Assembly (NCBI GenBank): GCA_964540135.1
Contig: CAZILK010000008.1
Span: 1 to 48,210 of the forward strand
Direction of reading: 5' to 3'
From: CAZCAQ01 sp964540135
GTDB taxonomy: Bacteria > Patescibacteriota > WWE3 > UBA101185 > UBA10185
DNA length: 48,210 bases
Shown: positions 22,801 through 32,218 of the stretch, piece by piece
How positions within the stretch are numbered: the first letter of the stretch is position 1
Layout: each line of letters opens with the position of its first letter
Program-made: the position numbers and the translations under genes
The notes under the pieces: generated by a model
The model's database searches: none
What the model saw: only the letters and a program-made list of their open reading frames with translations
What the model was told of the DNA's origin: nothing

Positions 22801-23830
22801 ATTTTATTTTCTGTCCTGCTTCTAATTCGTCTTCACCTGCAGCAACAACAACTTGCTTTCCAGCTAAATCAGTTTTAACTTCAGTATAAAAATCTCCTTC
22901 GATCCCAAGTTCTACTCTTTCTTTTTTTAACATACCTTCTGAGTCAGTCCAGACAAAAAAACCATCATCATCTTCTAATACTGCATCAAAAGGAAGTGCT
23001 GTTACCTTTGCTTTTGATGTCATGATTGTAATCTCAGCATCCCCCTTCATCCCAAGAAGAATTGGTTTATCAGTGGCTTTTAAACTAAGTTCAACTGTAA
23101 AGTCTCCAGTGCTTTCAGCAAAAAAAGGCAGCTTACTAACACTACCTGTAAAAATCTCTTCGGGATATGAATCCAAAACAACATTAACTGGCTGACCGAC
23201 TTGTAAAAACCCGAAATCTTCTTGATCAACTTGAATTTCAAAAACTAAGTTTCCCAGATCAGCAAGCTTTATGAGCGTCCCTCCAGCAGATATAATCTCA
23301 TTCTTTTCTTTTGTGACATCAACAATTGTCCCATTTATTGGAGCAGTTATGACAAGATCAGATAGTTTATTTGAAACTGAGTTTAACTGAGAACCAGCTC
23401 TACTAATAAGTTCATCAAGTCTTCTAAGATTTGCATAGTACTCATCTTCACCACCAACTGCTTTTTTATTATTCACATAAGTTTCGATATAGATATCTTT
23501 ATCGCGTTTTGCAATATCAAGTGAGTCTCTGTAGGTTTGGATGTCGTTATAATCAGAATTAGCAACAGCGCTTGCTAAAAAAGTTCCTTGAGTTACAAGA
23601 TCTCCTTTTTTAACTCGTAAGTCAGTGATCTTACCTCCAGCCTCAAAAGCAAGCTCAAGCAGATTTTCAGCTTTTACTTCACCTGAAGATGACACTGATT
23701 TAGTAACTTCAAGGTTTTCAATCTCAACTTTCTCAACAGTAGCAGTTTTCGTTTTTCCTCTTGAAAAGAGGAAAAAACCACCTCCTACAACAAGTACTAA
23801 TGCTATTCCAATAATTAACCTCTTTTTCAT
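22784..23830 (-). CDS. HlyD/MacA-type membrane fusion (adaptor) protein
   Basis: The 348-residue protein has an N-terminal anchor (about 4-22, LIIGIALVLVVGGGFFLF), a split biotinyl-lipoyl domain (around ELAFEAGGKITDLRVKKGDLV and LVITAPINGTIVDV), a short coiled coil between them, and beta-barrel and membrane-proximal domains. It is the outer adaptor of the MacB-like exporter and is the first gene of that operon. The -10 TATAAT at 23838-23843 ends seven bases before the ATG. The short coiled coil fits a cell with no TolC-type outer membrane channel. Confidence 0.9.
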   Translation of the reverse strand: MKKRLIIGIALVLVVGGGFFLFSRGKTKTATVEKVEIENLEVTKSVSSSGEVKAENLLELAFEAGGKITDLRVKKGDLVTQGTFLASAVANSDYNDIQTYRDSLDIAKRDKDIYIETYVNNKKAVGGEDEYYANLRRLDELISRAGSQLNSVSNKLSDLVITAPINGTIVDVTKEKNEIISAGGTLIKLADLGNLVFEIQVDQEDFGFLQVGQPVNVVLDSYPEEIFTGSVSKLPFFAESTGDFTVELSLKATDKPILLGMKGDAEITIMTSKAKVTALPFDAVLEDDDGFFVWTDSEGMLKKERVELGIEGDFYTEVKTDLAGKQVVVAAGEDELEAGQKIKYAKSN

Positions 23831-23837
23831 CCCAGTT

Positions 23838-23876
23838 ATTATACAGTTGCATAAGCTTATTTTAAAGGCGTATTAT
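23838..23876. promoter_or_regulatory. Divergent promoters (MacA-like / DgkA-like)
   Basis: Minus strand: TATAAT (23838-23843), seven bases, ATG 23830. Plus strand: TTGCAT (23847-23852), 18 bases, TATTAT (23871-23876), six bases, GTG 23883. Both transcripts would be leaderless or nearly so. Confidence 0.55.
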
Positions 23877-23882
23877 TAAAAG

Positions 23883-24278
23883 GTGATAAAAGAACTTGCT
23901 AAAGAGCATCACCCGAAAAAACAAGCTAAGCGCTTTAAATACGCTTTTCACGGAATCTTCCATGCTCTCCTAAATGAAGCCAATTTCCGTGTTCAGATTC
24001 TTTTTGCTTTAGTAACAACAATGGCAGGACTATATCTTGGTATCGCACCGACAGAGTGGGGTTTGTTGATTTTATCTCTTGGCTTTTTACTCTCAGCTGA
24101 AATGGTAAATACCGCAGTTGAAAATGTTGTTGATAACATAATTAAAGAATATGACGAGGGAGCTAAAGTTATTAAAGATTTATCTGCAGGTTTTGTACTA
24201 GTTGCTGGTATAGCAACACTTCTTGTTACCTATATTGTGTTATCGCCTTACTTCTTTAATATTCTACTTCTTAATTAA
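23883..24278 (+). CDS. dgkA: Diacylglycerol/undecaprenol kinase (DgkA/UdpK family)
   Basis: The 131-residue protein has three membrane helices and the family motifs: NEANFRVQ near residue 32, the catalytic EMVNTAVENVVD (about 73-84), and KDLSAGFVLVA. In Gram-positive-type cells this family phosphorylates undecaprenol to recycle the lipid carrier for cell-wall sugars; in E. coli it acts on diacylglycerol. Given the many glycosyltransferase genes and a polyprenyl synthase gene nearby, the undecaprenol role is more likely. The start is GTG, six bases after a TATTAT box. Its 3' end overlaps the convergent helicase gene by eight bases. Confidence 0.92.
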   Translation: MIKELAKEHHPKKQAKRFKYAFHGIFHALLNEANFRVQILFALVTTMAGLYLGIAPTEWGLLILSLGFLLSAEMVNTAVENVVDNIIKEYDEGAKVIKDLSAGFVLVAGIATLLVTYIVLSPYFFNILLLN

Positions 24279-26310
24279 TAATTATTAGTTCGTTCATTGC
24301 TCTTGTTACTGCAACAAAAGCACTTTTTGCTTGATTAAACGAGTTGATAGTAGATAGATCAAGCCCAAGAACATAGACTTTACTAAATTCAAGACCTTTA
24401 CAATCTTCAAAGCTTGTTAAGTAAACTCCTTTAGGGATATATCTCATCTGTTTATTACTATCAAGTTTTATAAAAGCATCATTACCATCCAAGACACGAG
24501 ACATCAAAGTATCAACCTGACTAAATAACTTCGCGTCATAAACTATTACGCCAATGCTTTTTGAAAGCTCTTTTATATCAAGCCTTATTTGTTCCTCAAA
24601 CGTTTTAAGAAGCTCCTCGCTCGATGCTGTTGATATTTGAGTTGGTTCACGGCCTATACGCTCAATTGGTTTTGGTAAGTACGAGGTTGTATATTTACCA
24701 ATAACTGTATTTGCAAAATCAATAATCTGTTTTGTGCTTCGGTAGTTGGTATCAAGCTCGTACACTTTAGCAGTTTTAGCTTGAGAAATTACACTTGCAA
24801 TTTGTTCCCATCTTGAAAGTCCTGCTTTATCAAACGACTGATTTAGATCCCCTAGGATACAAAATCTCCCGTTTAAAACAAATTTACCAAGAAGCAAATA
24901 CTCAAGAAGAGAGCAGTCCTGACCTTCATCGACAACACAGTATTCGAATTTCAAAAACTTATTAAATCCAAAGAATTCATGCCTGAGATATACATAAAGT
25001 AACGCTTCAGTGTAGTTTAAGACGCTGCCGTCTTTAATCTTATGTTCTGCTAGAAGCTTATTAAAAGATGTATTTGTTTCATTCTTAATCTTAGTTAATG
25101 AGCTTAATATTTTTCTGATGCTTTTAATATTCTCTTTGTGGATCTCTTTTTTTATTGTGTTATCAGTGTTTTTTGTATACTCACGTTGCATGTCTATTTC
25201 TTCTGAAAGATCATCTTCAAGATCAGCAATATTCTGAAGAACTGCAATATTCCTGTCATAAACAAAACCCCCATAGCTTGCGTATGCAGGATTATCAAAA
25301 ATAGCATCTATCTTAGCCTCGCAATCTGTATGTATAACATCAAGCTCTTTGTTTAGTTTCTCAATAAAAGCTAGGTCGTATTTTTCAAGCTCACCCTCAT
25401 CATCAAAATTAAGATTAATATTGATCTTTTCTTTATAAATTACTTGAACAAGAAGGTCTCTAATTGTTTTGAAATTAATATCAAAAATACCAAGCTTTGG
25501 AAAAAGTGTTGATAAATAACTTACTAGAATTTGGTTTTTTGCAATTAAAATTGATCTTGGTGCTCTAATTAAGTTTGCATAGTTAAAAAAGATATATGCT
25601 AGCTTGTGAATGGCTACTGTACTTTTACCGCTACCAACGCACCCTTGAACAATACAAGTTTGTCTTGGGTCTGATTCAATTATCTCAAGCTGCGATTCTT
25701 GAATTGTTTCAATAATATCTTCAAGTGTTCCACCGGTACGTTCTTTAATTTTTGATGCAATGATCTCATTTTCATCAAGCTGAATGTCGTTATTGTAATA
25801 CTTGATTAACTCCCCCTCGTCAATCTCAAAGGATCTTTTAAGAGTAAGGTCGTATTCAAACTTATCTTTTTCAGTCACGTATTTAACACCTTTTTGAGGG
25901 TATCTATATTTATAATAAATAGAGGCAATTTTTGATCGCCAATCTGTGACTAAAGATACATCTTTATTCAAAACACCAAATTTTCCAATATAGATAATTT
26001 CTTCTTTGCCAGTTTTAGGATCTTTTAAATCAATCCGTGCAAAGTAAGGCTCTTTTGAGAGATATGCAAGCTCCTCAAGTTGAGCGTATTTATCAGGCAA
26101 ATCAAACGAAGAGTTGGCCTCATTTAGTCTTTGAAGAGATATTATTAGATCAAGTCCGCCTTCAGCGTCATGTCTTAGCTCTTTAAGCTTATCGAGTGTT
26201 ACTGCCCCCATACTAATTAATGCGTGCTCAAGGTACTGTTTCTTCTCTTTAAGATAGGTAACAGTAGAATCAACTCTAGCTTTTTCGTCAATAAAAATTT
26301 GATCAGTCAT
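24271..26310 (-). CDS. helD: HelD-like superfamily 1 helicase/ATPase
   Basis: The 679-residue protein has an N-terminal coiled-coil start (IDEKARVDSTVTYLKEKKQYLEHAL) and then UvrD-type motifs: Walker A GCVGSGKST (223-231), Walker B VVDEGQD, motif III LGDLNQSFD, motif IV region DTNYRSTKQI, and motif VI FVAVTRAMNEL. The N-terminal coil and the insert between Walker A and B match HelD. HelD frees stalled RNA polymerase from DNA in Gram-positive bacteria. The start overlaps rsmI by eight bases, so both are in one operon. A DNA helicase of the UvrD/Rep family is the alternative, but the N-terminus argues for HelD. Confidence 0.85.
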   Translation of the reverse strand: MTDQIFIDEKARVDSTVTYLKEKKQYLEHALISMGAVTLDKLKELRHDAEGGLDLIISLQRLNEANSSFDLPDKYAQLEELAYLSKEPYFARIDLKDPKTGKEEIIYIGKFGVLNKDVSLVTDWRSKIASIYYKYRYPQKGVKYVTEKDKFEYDLTLKRSFEIDEGELIKYYNNDIQLDENEIIASKIKERTGGTLEDIIETIQESQLEIIESDPRQTCIVQGCVGSGKSTVAIHKLAYIFFNYANLIRAPRSILIAKNQILVSYLSTLFPKLGIFDINFKTIRDLLVQVIYKEKININLNFDDEGELEKYDLAFIEKLNKELDVIHTDCEAKIDAIFDNPAYASYGGFVYDRNIAVLQNIADLEDDLSEEIDMQREYTKNTDNTIKKEIHKENIKSIRKILSSLTKIKNETNTSFNKLLAEHKIKDGSVLNYTEALLYVYLRHEFFGFNKFLKFEYCVVDEGQDCSLLEYLLLGKFVLNGRFCILGDLNQSFDKAGLSRWEQIASVISQAKTAKVYELDTNYRSTKQIIDFANTVIGKYTTSYLPKPIERIGREPTQISTASSEELLKTFEEQIRLDIKELSKSIGVIVYDAKLFSQVDTLMSRVLDGNDAFIKLDSNKQMRYIPKGVYLTSFEDCKGLEFSKVYVLGLDLSTINSFNQAKSAFVAVTRAMNELIIIN

Positions 26311-26995
26311 ATGAAAAACCTTCTTTGGCTACAACAACAACATACTCCCCTCTTGGAGTTTCGTCTGTTAAATCATTAGCTATTTTGGCTAACTCTCCTG
26401 TAACAACACTCTCATTTATCTTGGTCATCTCAGCACATATTGAAGCATACCTGTTTCCAAGGACATTTAAAAGGGTATTAACTAAAGACTTAAGCCTTAA
26501 AGGAGACTCGTAAAAAACAAGAGTCCCGTCAAACGGCTTTAATTTCTCAAGAGCTTTTATTATATCTGTGTCTTTTTTAGGTAAGAAACCTGCAAAAAGA
26601 AACTTATCTGTTGGAAGACCTGAGATACTTAAAGCACTTGTTAATGCAGAAGGTCCCGGGACTGAATAGATAGCGTTAAAGTTATTCTTTCGAAGAGAGC
26701 TTATTAATTTATACCCTGGATCTGAGATTAATGGGGTACCGTTATCTGATACCAAGCATAAAGTCTTACCGTGCAAAAGATCATTTAAAATAGGTAAAAA
26801 CACTTTATCGTGGTTTTGATCACGGTATGAAACTTGAGATTTAGAGAATTTTAAATGATTAAAAAGCTTTTGTGTTTCTCTGGTATCCTCACTTAAAACA
26901 TAGTCGCATTCCTTGAGAATACTTACTGCTCGAGATGAGAGATCGCTAAGATTTCCTATTGGGGTGGCAACAACATACAACCTACCAAAAGCCAT
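26303..26995 (-). CDS. rsmI: 16S rRNA (cytidine-1402-2'-O) methyltransferase
   Basis: RsmI methylates the 2'-OH of C1402 in the ribosomal P site with S-adenosylmethionine. The 230 residues show the family marks: LYVVATPIGNLSDLSSRA at the start, EDTRETQKLFNHL, PGPSALTSALSISGLP and ETPRGEYVVVV. The usual VSDAGTPLISDPG is VSDNGTPLISDPG here. The protein lacks the C-terminal extension of longer homologues. TAGAAT at 27002-27007 ends six bases before the ATG, pointing to a leaderless mRNA shared with the HelD-like gene. Confidence 0.94.
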   Translation of the reverse strand: MAFGRLYVVATPIGNLSDLSSRAVSILKECDYVLSEDTRETQKLFNHLKFSKSQVSYRDQNHDKVFLPILNDLLHGKTLCLVSDNGTPLISDPGYKLISSLRKNNFNAIYSVPGPSALTSALSISGLPTDKFLFAGFLPKKDTDIIKALEKLKPFDGTLVFYESPLRLKSLVNTLLNVLGNRYASICAEMTKINESVVTGELAKIANDLTDETPRGEYVVVVAKEGFSYD

Positions 26996-27001
26996 TTGCC
27001 T

Positions 27002-27007
27002 ATTCTA
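27002..27007 (-). promoter_or_regulatory. -10 box of leaderless rsmI
   Basis: TAGAAT on the minus strand, six bases, then ATG at 26995. Confidence 0.45.
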
Positions 27008-27036
27008 CAGGAAATAAAGCCTTACTGTCAAAGATA

Positions 27037-27777
27037 CTAGTTTAGTACTTCATCAATTGCTGCTTTAACATCAGTAAACGGCACAGCGCCCGGTAGTACT
27101 TTAGCTTCTTTTGTTTCTGTATTTATTATAACAACACCAGGAGTTCCAGCAACATTAGCTGCAGTTCCAGCGTCTTGTTGTTCTTTAATCTTGTCTGCAA
27201 ATTTTGCACTGGTAATACAAGAATTTATAGTTGCGACGTCATATCCAAGATCTCCTATAATCTTATCTAGATCAGGTGCTGTGCCTTGAGCTAGGCCAAA
27301 GATGCTGTCAGCAAAAGCCCAAAACGCATCATTACCGCCTGCTTCAGCTAAACATTCTGCTGCATTGGCATATTTCTGAGCATTCTGATGAAAGCTTAAA
27401 GGAAAATGTCTAAACACAACTTTTAAATCGTTTGGATATTCTTCAAGCGCCTGATTAACTGTTGGATGAAAAGATTGGCAAAAAGGACATTCAAAATCAG
27501 AATACTCAATTAAAGCAACTTTGGCGGACGCATTACCTTTTACCCAGTCTGAATCACTGATTTCAGGTACTTTGGTTGGGTCTATTTCTGGCGGAGCTTG
27601 TTGTTCAGGAACTTGTGCTGTAGGATCAGTATTAGCAACTTCGGAACCAGAACCGCCTTTTTTGAGGTATCTGTTTTCGGTGTAAAAAGAACCAAAACCA
27701 AATGAGGTTAATGCAAGTAAAAGTAGTAAAAAGTAAAATACAAAATTACATGGTTGTGAATTAGTTGTTGAAGTCAT
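27037..27777 (-). CDS. Membrane-anchored DsbA/BdbD-like thiol-disulfide oxidoreductase
   Basis: The 246-residue protein has an N-terminal membrane segment (about 12-31), a Pro-rich linker, and a thioredoxin-fold DsbA domain with the active site CPFC (97-100) in FECPFCQSFH and the cis-proline in VAGTPGVVI. It should form disulfide bonds in exported proteins on the outer face. Possible clients here are the six-cysteine miniprotein (865) and the outer loop of the permease at 33836 with its CDDKDSDC. Partner enzymes (DsbB/VKOR) are not in the window. A weak TACTTT box lies six bases before the ATG. Confidence 0.9.
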   Translation of the reverse strand: MTSTTNSQPCNFVFYFLLLLLALTSFGFGSFYTENRYLKKGGSGSEVANTDPTAQVPEQQAPPEIDPTKVPEISDSDWVKGNASAKVALIEYSDFECPFCQSFHPTVNQALEEYPNDLKVVFRHFPLSFHQNAQKYANAAECLAEAGGNDAFWAFADSIFGLAQGTAPDLDKIIGDLGYDVATINSCITSAKFADKIKEQQDAGTAANVAGTPGVVIINTETKEAKVLPGAVPFTDVKAAIDEVLN

Positions 27778-27819
27778 AAAACTAAAGTACTTTACATCCC
27801 ATATTTAGTCAATAATTAA

Positions 27820-28755
27820 ATGGCAAACAAAACTGATTTTTTAACTAAATTCACACAGATAACAAACTTTAGTATAGAAGAAAGTATAAAGCTGCTCTCT
27901 CTTTCTAAAAAACAAGTTCTAGTTCTGAATAAAAATGCCTATGATATTAAAAAAGCACTAACTTATATTAATAGTATTGATGGCCTTGAAGAACTTAAAG
28001 AACTACCTGGAGTTTATTTAATCCACTCAGGTAAAAAAGAACTAACAGCATCTACGCAGTTTAAAGAGGGAATGTTTTATATTCAAAATCTTTCAAGCTT
28101 AATTCCAGTTCTAGCTCTTAATCCAAAAGCTACTGACACGATACTTGATATGTGTGCAGCTCCCGGCGGAAAAACATTCAACATTTGTAATTTAACTTTA
28201 AATAGAGCTGAGGTTTATGTTAATGAAGCAGATAGAATACGGGTGAATGATCTTAAAGAGATTATATCGGTCTTTAATCTTAATATTAAAGACATTTATA
28301 CTCTTCCAGCGCAAGGCCTGTACCATGTCCTTGATAACAAGTTCACAAAGATTTTAATTGATGCCCCGTGTAGTTCTGAAGGTCTTATAAATCTATCTGA
28401 TGAAAAAACACTTAAGTACTGGAATCAGAAAAAGGTTAAACAATTAAGAAACCTCCAGAAAAAGATTATAGCCAGTGCATATAAATTACTGGCACCGGGC
28501 GGCACACTTGTTTATTCAACCTGCACTTACTCACCTGAAGAAAATGAAGAAATAGTTAACTACATTTTAAAGTCAGCGCAAGACCTAGAGATCCAAGCTA
28601 TTAATTTGCCGATTAAGCGTGATAACTTTATTCCTGCATTAACAAGATGGGGTGCTAAAGAGTTTAGCTCAGAGTTAACAAAGTGTATGCGCATATTACC
28701 AACAGAAGTATTCGAGGGATTCTTTGTCTGTAAACTAACTAAAGCTAAACTGTAA
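27820..28755 (+). CDS. RsmB/RsmF (NOL1/NOP2/Sun) RNA cytosine-5 methyltransferase
   Basis: The 311-residue protein is a SAM-dependent m5C methyltransferase. DMCAAPGGKT (110-119) binds SAM, C184 in DAPCSSEG and C235 in YSTCTYSPEENE are the two cysteines of this family (one attacks the base, the other helps release). The N-terminal part is short, with no NusB domain, so it is closer to RsmF or archaeal NSUN-like enzymes than to full RsmB. Its target, rRNA or tRNA, is unknown. The 3' end overlaps the convergent leuS by 11 bases. Confidence 0.9.
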   Translation: MANKTDFLTKFTQITNFSIEESIKLLSLSKKQVLVLNKNAYDIKKALTYINSIDGLEELKELPGVYLIHSGKKELTASTQFKEGMFYIQNLSSLIPVLALNPKATDTILDMCAAPGGKTFNICNLTLNRAEVYVNEADRIRVNDLKEIISVFNLNIKDIYTLPAQGLYHVLDNKFTKILIDAPCSSEGLINLSDEKTLKYWNQKKVKQLRNLQKKIIASAYKLLAPGGTLVYSTCTYSPEENEEIVNYILKSAQDLEIQAINLPIKRDNFIPALTRWGAKEFSSELTKCMRILPTEVFEGFFVCKLTKAKL

Positions 28756-31174
28756 TATTTACAATCTTTTCTTTTATATAGATAAGCTTTTTAAGAGTTT
28801 CTTTGGTTACATACTTTGAGATTTCAGGTAAAGCCAGAACCTTTTCTGTTAATTCATTTTCGCTAATGTCTCTATCAACGAGAAGCACTGCTCGTAATTT
28901 ACCATTAATCTGGATAGGCAAATTCATCTCTGAGGTTTTTGTGTAAGCTTCATCGTATTTTGGAAACTCTTGTAGATGAACGCTGTTTTCTTTCTGCCAT
29001 GTTGAATAGCCGTTTACCTCTTGCCACAGTTCTTCTGCAACAAACGGAACAATTGGTGCAAAGGCTTTTACAAAGCCTTTCCAAATGTCTTTATTAATAG
29101 AGGTTTGTTTTTTAGCAATATTCACAAAAATCATTAGTTCACTAACAGCACTATTCATTTTTAGATTCTCAAACATATATGTGCTGTTTTTCACAAATTT
29201 GTGGTAAGCCACTAATAGTTCTTGAGAAGCAGGACTCTCATCTACCTTTGAGTAGAGATCATAAATTTGAGCTATAACCTTATAACAAGCTTTGATGCTT
29301 TGAGGATTCCAAGGATAAGTTGCATCATAAGGGCCTAGGAAACAAAGAACCATGCGAGCCGCATCAGCACCATAGCTATCCATCAAATATTTAGGATCAA
29401 CAGTGAATTTTGGTCTTGATTTAGACATTTTTGTTTTATCTTCACCAAGTAAGATGCCACCGCTCATTCTAAACATAATAGGTTCTTCATAAGGCATTAA
29501 CCCTTGGTCAAAGAGTGCTTTATACCAAAATCTTGTATATAAAAGGTGTGCTGTTGTATGCCCGGCGTCGCCATAATAACTATCAACAGGAAGCCAGTAT
29601 TTCATTTTTGCCATATCTGCAAAGGAATCTTCATTGTGAGGATCAATATATCTTATGTAATACCAGTTAGATCCGGCCCATGTAGGCATAACATCGGTTT
29701 CTCGTGTTGCGGGATTACCTTGTGAATCAACCGTATCACTCCAGTTAGGAAACTCTGTAAGTGGAGGAAATTCATTTTTGGTCGAATCGTAATCAACAAT
29801 TGGCGGAAGAAGAACCGGTAAGTTTGTATCCTCTTCAATTTTTCCATCACGAGTGTATATAAGTGGAATTGGCTCTCCCCAGTATCTTTGTCTTGACCAG
29901 ATAGTATCTCTTAATTTAAATGTGGTATGTACTTTACCAAGTCCGCTCTTAGTTAAATGGTTTGTAATTTCAACTTTAAACTCATTAGAGCTCTTATTCT
30001 CATTATCGTCCCCAGACCCAGTTATTATTCCCTCTCCTTCAAAAGGTAAGGTAGTGGCAACTCCACCGGCTTGTTTAATAACTTGGAGTATTTGAATGTT
30101 ATATGTCTTTGCAAACTCAAAATCTCTTGTATCGTGTGCAGGAACTCCCATAACAGCGCCAGTACCATAATCCGGTAATACATAATCTGCAACATAAATT
30201 GGGATAGCTTGGCCGGTTAACGGGTGGTAAGCTGTTATCCCTTCAAGAAGTACCCCGGTCTTAGTTTTTGTTTGTCTATCTATATCAGACAGATCGCGAC
30301 TTGCTAAAACATAGTTAAGAACCGCATCAAGGTTTATGAGTTTGTTACTTGGATTTTTAATAAGCTTATGTTCGGGGCAAATAGCAATGAAAGTAACACC
30401 GTACAAAGTATCAGGGCGTGTTGTAAACACCTCAAGGTCACTGTCTTCTGAGGTTTTAAACTGTACTAAAACACCTTCTTTTTTACCAATCCAGTTAATC
30501 TGTGCTTGTTTAACATAATCAAGATAAGCGGTTTTAGATAAATCAGTTAGAAGCTTATCAGCGTAGCTAGTTATCTTTAAAACCCACTGTCTAAACATCT
30601 TGCGTTCAACTTTACGTCCCCCACGCTCAGAAATTTTCTCGCCATCAGCATCGGTAAGTACCTCTTCGTCAGCTAAAACTCCAAGCTCTTTACACCACCA
30701 AACCGGCAATTCTTTAACCTCAGCAAGTCCTTTTTCGTAAAGTTTTAAAAACATCCACTGTGTCCATTTATAAAAGCTTGGATCACAGGTGTTTATCTCA
30801 CGGCTCCAGTCAATGGCGTATCCCATTAACTGCATAGCATTTTTATAATCTTTGGTTGCTTGGTCTATTATTTCTTGTGGGGTTGATTTTGATTTGATTG
30901 CAAAAGTTTCAGCAGGAAGACCAAAAGAATCCCAGCCCATGGGAAACATTACATTATAGCCCTGCATTCTTAGGAATCTTGAGTAAACCTCAGGAATTGT
31001 GTAGCGCATCATATGTCCTGCATGGAGATATTTACCTGAAGGATAAGGAAGTTCGGCAAGGATGTATTTTTTAGGTTTTGGAGAAAAGTCTACTGCTTCG
31101 TAAATGTTGTCTTCATACCATTTAGGCCGCCAGTTATTTTCAATATCAGCATGTTTGTAAACCCGTGATGTCAT
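28745..31174 (-). CDS. leuS: Leucyl-tRNA synthetase
   Basis: The 809-residue class I synthetase has the HIGH motif as HAGH (51-54) in PYPSGKYLHAGHMMRY and the KMSKS motif in GEDKTKMSKSRPKF. The CP1 editing domain is present, with TTRPDTLYGVTF and GVPAHDTRDFEFA. Length fits compact bacterial LeuRS. It lies 22 bases downstream of rpmG, and no T-box leader is possible in that gap. Both cognate tRNA-Leu genes in this window (GAG and CAG) lie about 13 kb away. Confidence 0.98.
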   Translation of the reverse strand: MTSRVYKHADIENNWRPKWYEDNIYEAVDFSPKPKKYILAELPYPSGKYLHAGHMMRYTIPEVYSRFLRMQGYNVMFPMGWDSFGLPAETFAIKSKSTPQEIIDQATKDYKNAMQLMGYAIDWSREINTCDPSFYKWTQWMFLKLYEKGLAEVKELPVWWCKELGVLADEEVLTDADGEKISERGGRKVERKMFRQWVLKITSYADKLLTDLSKTAYLDYVKQAQINWIGKKEGVLVQFKTSEDSDLEVFTTRPDTLYGVTFIAICPEHKLIKNPSNKLINLDAVLNYVLASRDLSDIDRQTKTKTGVLLEGITAYHPLTGQAIPIYVADYVLPDYGTGAVMGVPAHDTRDFEFAKTYNIQILQVIKQAGGVATTLPFEGEGIITGSGDDNENKSSNEFKVEITNHLTKSGLGKVHTTFKLRDTIWSRQRYWGEPIPLIYTRDGKIEEDTNLPVLLPPIVDYDSTKNEFPPLTEFPNWSDTVDSQGNPATRETDVMPTWAGSNWYYIRYIDPHNEDSFADMAKMKYWLPVDSYYGDAGHTTAHLLYTRFWYKALFDQGLMPYEEPIMFRMSGGILLGEDKTKMSKSRPKFTVDPKYLMDSYGADAARMVLCFLGPYDATYPWNPQSIKACYKVIAQIYDLYSKVDESPASQELLVAYHKFVKNSTYMFENLKMNSAVSELMIFVNIAKKQTSINKDIWKGFVKAFAPIVPFVAEELWQEVNGYSTWQKENSVHLQEFPKYDEAYTKTSEMNLPIQINGKLRAVLLVDRDISENELTEKVLALPEISKYVTKETLKKLIYIKEKIVNITV

Positions 31175-31196
31175 GTAGGTTCTAGTTTAAAACTTC

Positions 31197-31373
31197 TTAT
31201 TTAAGCTTGGAAACCTCTTTGTGAAGAGTTGACTTGCGTAGTACCGGATTATATTTCATGATCTGAAGCTTTTCAGGCTTATTTACCTTGTTTTTCTGTG
31301 TAACATAGGTTCTTCTCCCTGATTGGGTACACTCAAGGCCTATTAATATTCTGTTACCTTTTTTTGCTGCCAT
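31197..31373 (-). CDS. rpmG: Ribosomal protein bL33
   Basis: The start is taken at 31373 (MAAKKGNRILIGLECT), since TACAAT at 31380-31385 ends six bases before it and the earlier ATG would lie upstream of the transcript. The 58-residue product has the bL33 pattern ECTQSGRRTYVT, KNKVNKPEKLQIMKYNP and LRKSTLHKE. Only one of the four zinc cysteines of the C+ form is kept, so this is a zinc-free bL33. leuS follows on the same strand after 22 bases. Confidence 0.95.
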   Translation of the reverse strand: MAAKKGNRILIGLECTQSGRRTYVTQKNKVNKPEKLQIMKYNPVLRKSTLHKEVSKLK

Positions 31374-31379
31374 GCGGAT

Positions 31380-31385
31380 ATTGTA
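31380..31385 (-). promoter_or_regulatory. -10 box of leaderless rpmG
   Basis: TTGTTA, 16 bases, TACAAT, six bases, ATG (31373) on the minus strand. Confidence 0.55.
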
Positions 31386-31446
31386 GCACAAGGAACGCCA
31401 ATAACAACATAAAAGCTACTTTATAATGCATTCCGCACAGTTATAG

Positions 31447-31452
31447 TACAAT
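31447..31452 (+). promoter_or_regulatory. -10 box of leaderless GT2 gene
   Basis: TACAAT ends six bases before the ATG at 31459. A second TATAAT lies about 30 bases further upstream. Confidence 0.45.
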
Positions 31453-31458
31453 CTCTAT

Positions 31459-32163
31459 ATGATTTCGTTTTGTATCCCAGCAAAAAATGAAGAGTTGAAC
31501 CTGCCAGAGACAGTAAAAGCTGTCAGAGAGGCCTCAGAAGCACTTAAGGTTAATTACGAAATTATTGTTTGTGAAAACGGCTCAAAAGACAAAACTTTAA
31601 AAGTTGCCAGAGAATTGGGAACCAAAGTCATTATGGAACAAATTCCTCACATCTCAAAAGCACGGAACTCAGCAGCTAAAGCTGCAACTGGGGATGTTTT
31701 AATTTTTCTTGATGCAGATACAAAAATTCATAAGAATATGCTTAAAGAAACATTAGATGCTCTTCAAACTGAGAAAATACGCGTTGTATCAACAATTACA
31801 AGGTATGATACATATCCAAGCGCTGCTGTCTTTGTCTGGATATATAATGTGTTATCGCTGTTCTTTAAGCTCGGCCTTGGGCAATATACAGCCCTCTCAA
31901 AGAAAGATTTTGTAGAACTTGGCGGTTTTGACGAGTCAGTTTTCGCGTTTGAAGACATATACTTTTATAAAACTGTGAAACGAACATTTGGCAGAAACGC
32001 TATTAAGATTCTTTGGAAAGGGCCAACTACCAGCTCAAGAAAATTCAAAGGCCGATATAATCTCTTCAAACCATTTCTTGGACTGATTAAAGCAACTCTT
32101 AATAAAAAGGCTGCTACTACTAAACGTGATCTTGAATATTGGTATGGCGGAGATGAGATTTAG
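31459..32163 (+). CDS. Family 2 glycosyltransferase
   Basis: The 234-residue protein has a clean GT-A start (ISFCIPAKNEELNLPETVKAV), the ENGSKDKT nucleotide loop, ISKARNSAAKAATGDVLIFLDADT with the DxD metal site, and GGFDESVFAFEDIYFY in the acceptor part. It resembles GT2 enzymes such as dolichol-phosphate-mannose synthase-like proteins, but the donor is not certain. It is a cytosolic enzyme at the membrane face. The polyprenyl synthase gene follows after 55 bases with its own promoter. Confidence 0.88.
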   Translation: MISFCIPAKNEELNLPETVKAVREASEALKVNYEIIVCENGSKDKTLKVARELGTKVIMEQIPHISKARNSAAKAATGDVLIFLDADTKIHKNMLKETLDALQTEKIRVVSTITRYDTYPSAAVFVWIYNVLSLFFKLGLGQYTALSKKDFVELGGFDESVFAFEDIYFYKTVKRTFGRNAIKILWKGPTTSSRKFKGRYNLFKPFLGLIKATLNKKAATTKRDLEYWYGGDEI

Positions 32164-32203
32164 AACTTTTTTGAGCTCTCTATGAAACGTTACTAAAACT
32201 AAG

Positions 32204-32209
32204 TATAAT
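32204..32209 (+). promoter_or_regulatory. -10 box of polyprenyl synthase gene
   Basis: TATAAT ends nine bases before the ATG at 32219, leaving a leader of only a few bases and no room for a Shine-Dalgarno. Confidence 0.5.
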
Positions 32210-32218
32210 ATAGCCCTT

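Noticed and set aside
31175..31196. T-box leader for leuS
   Set aside because: The gap to rpmG is only 22 bases.
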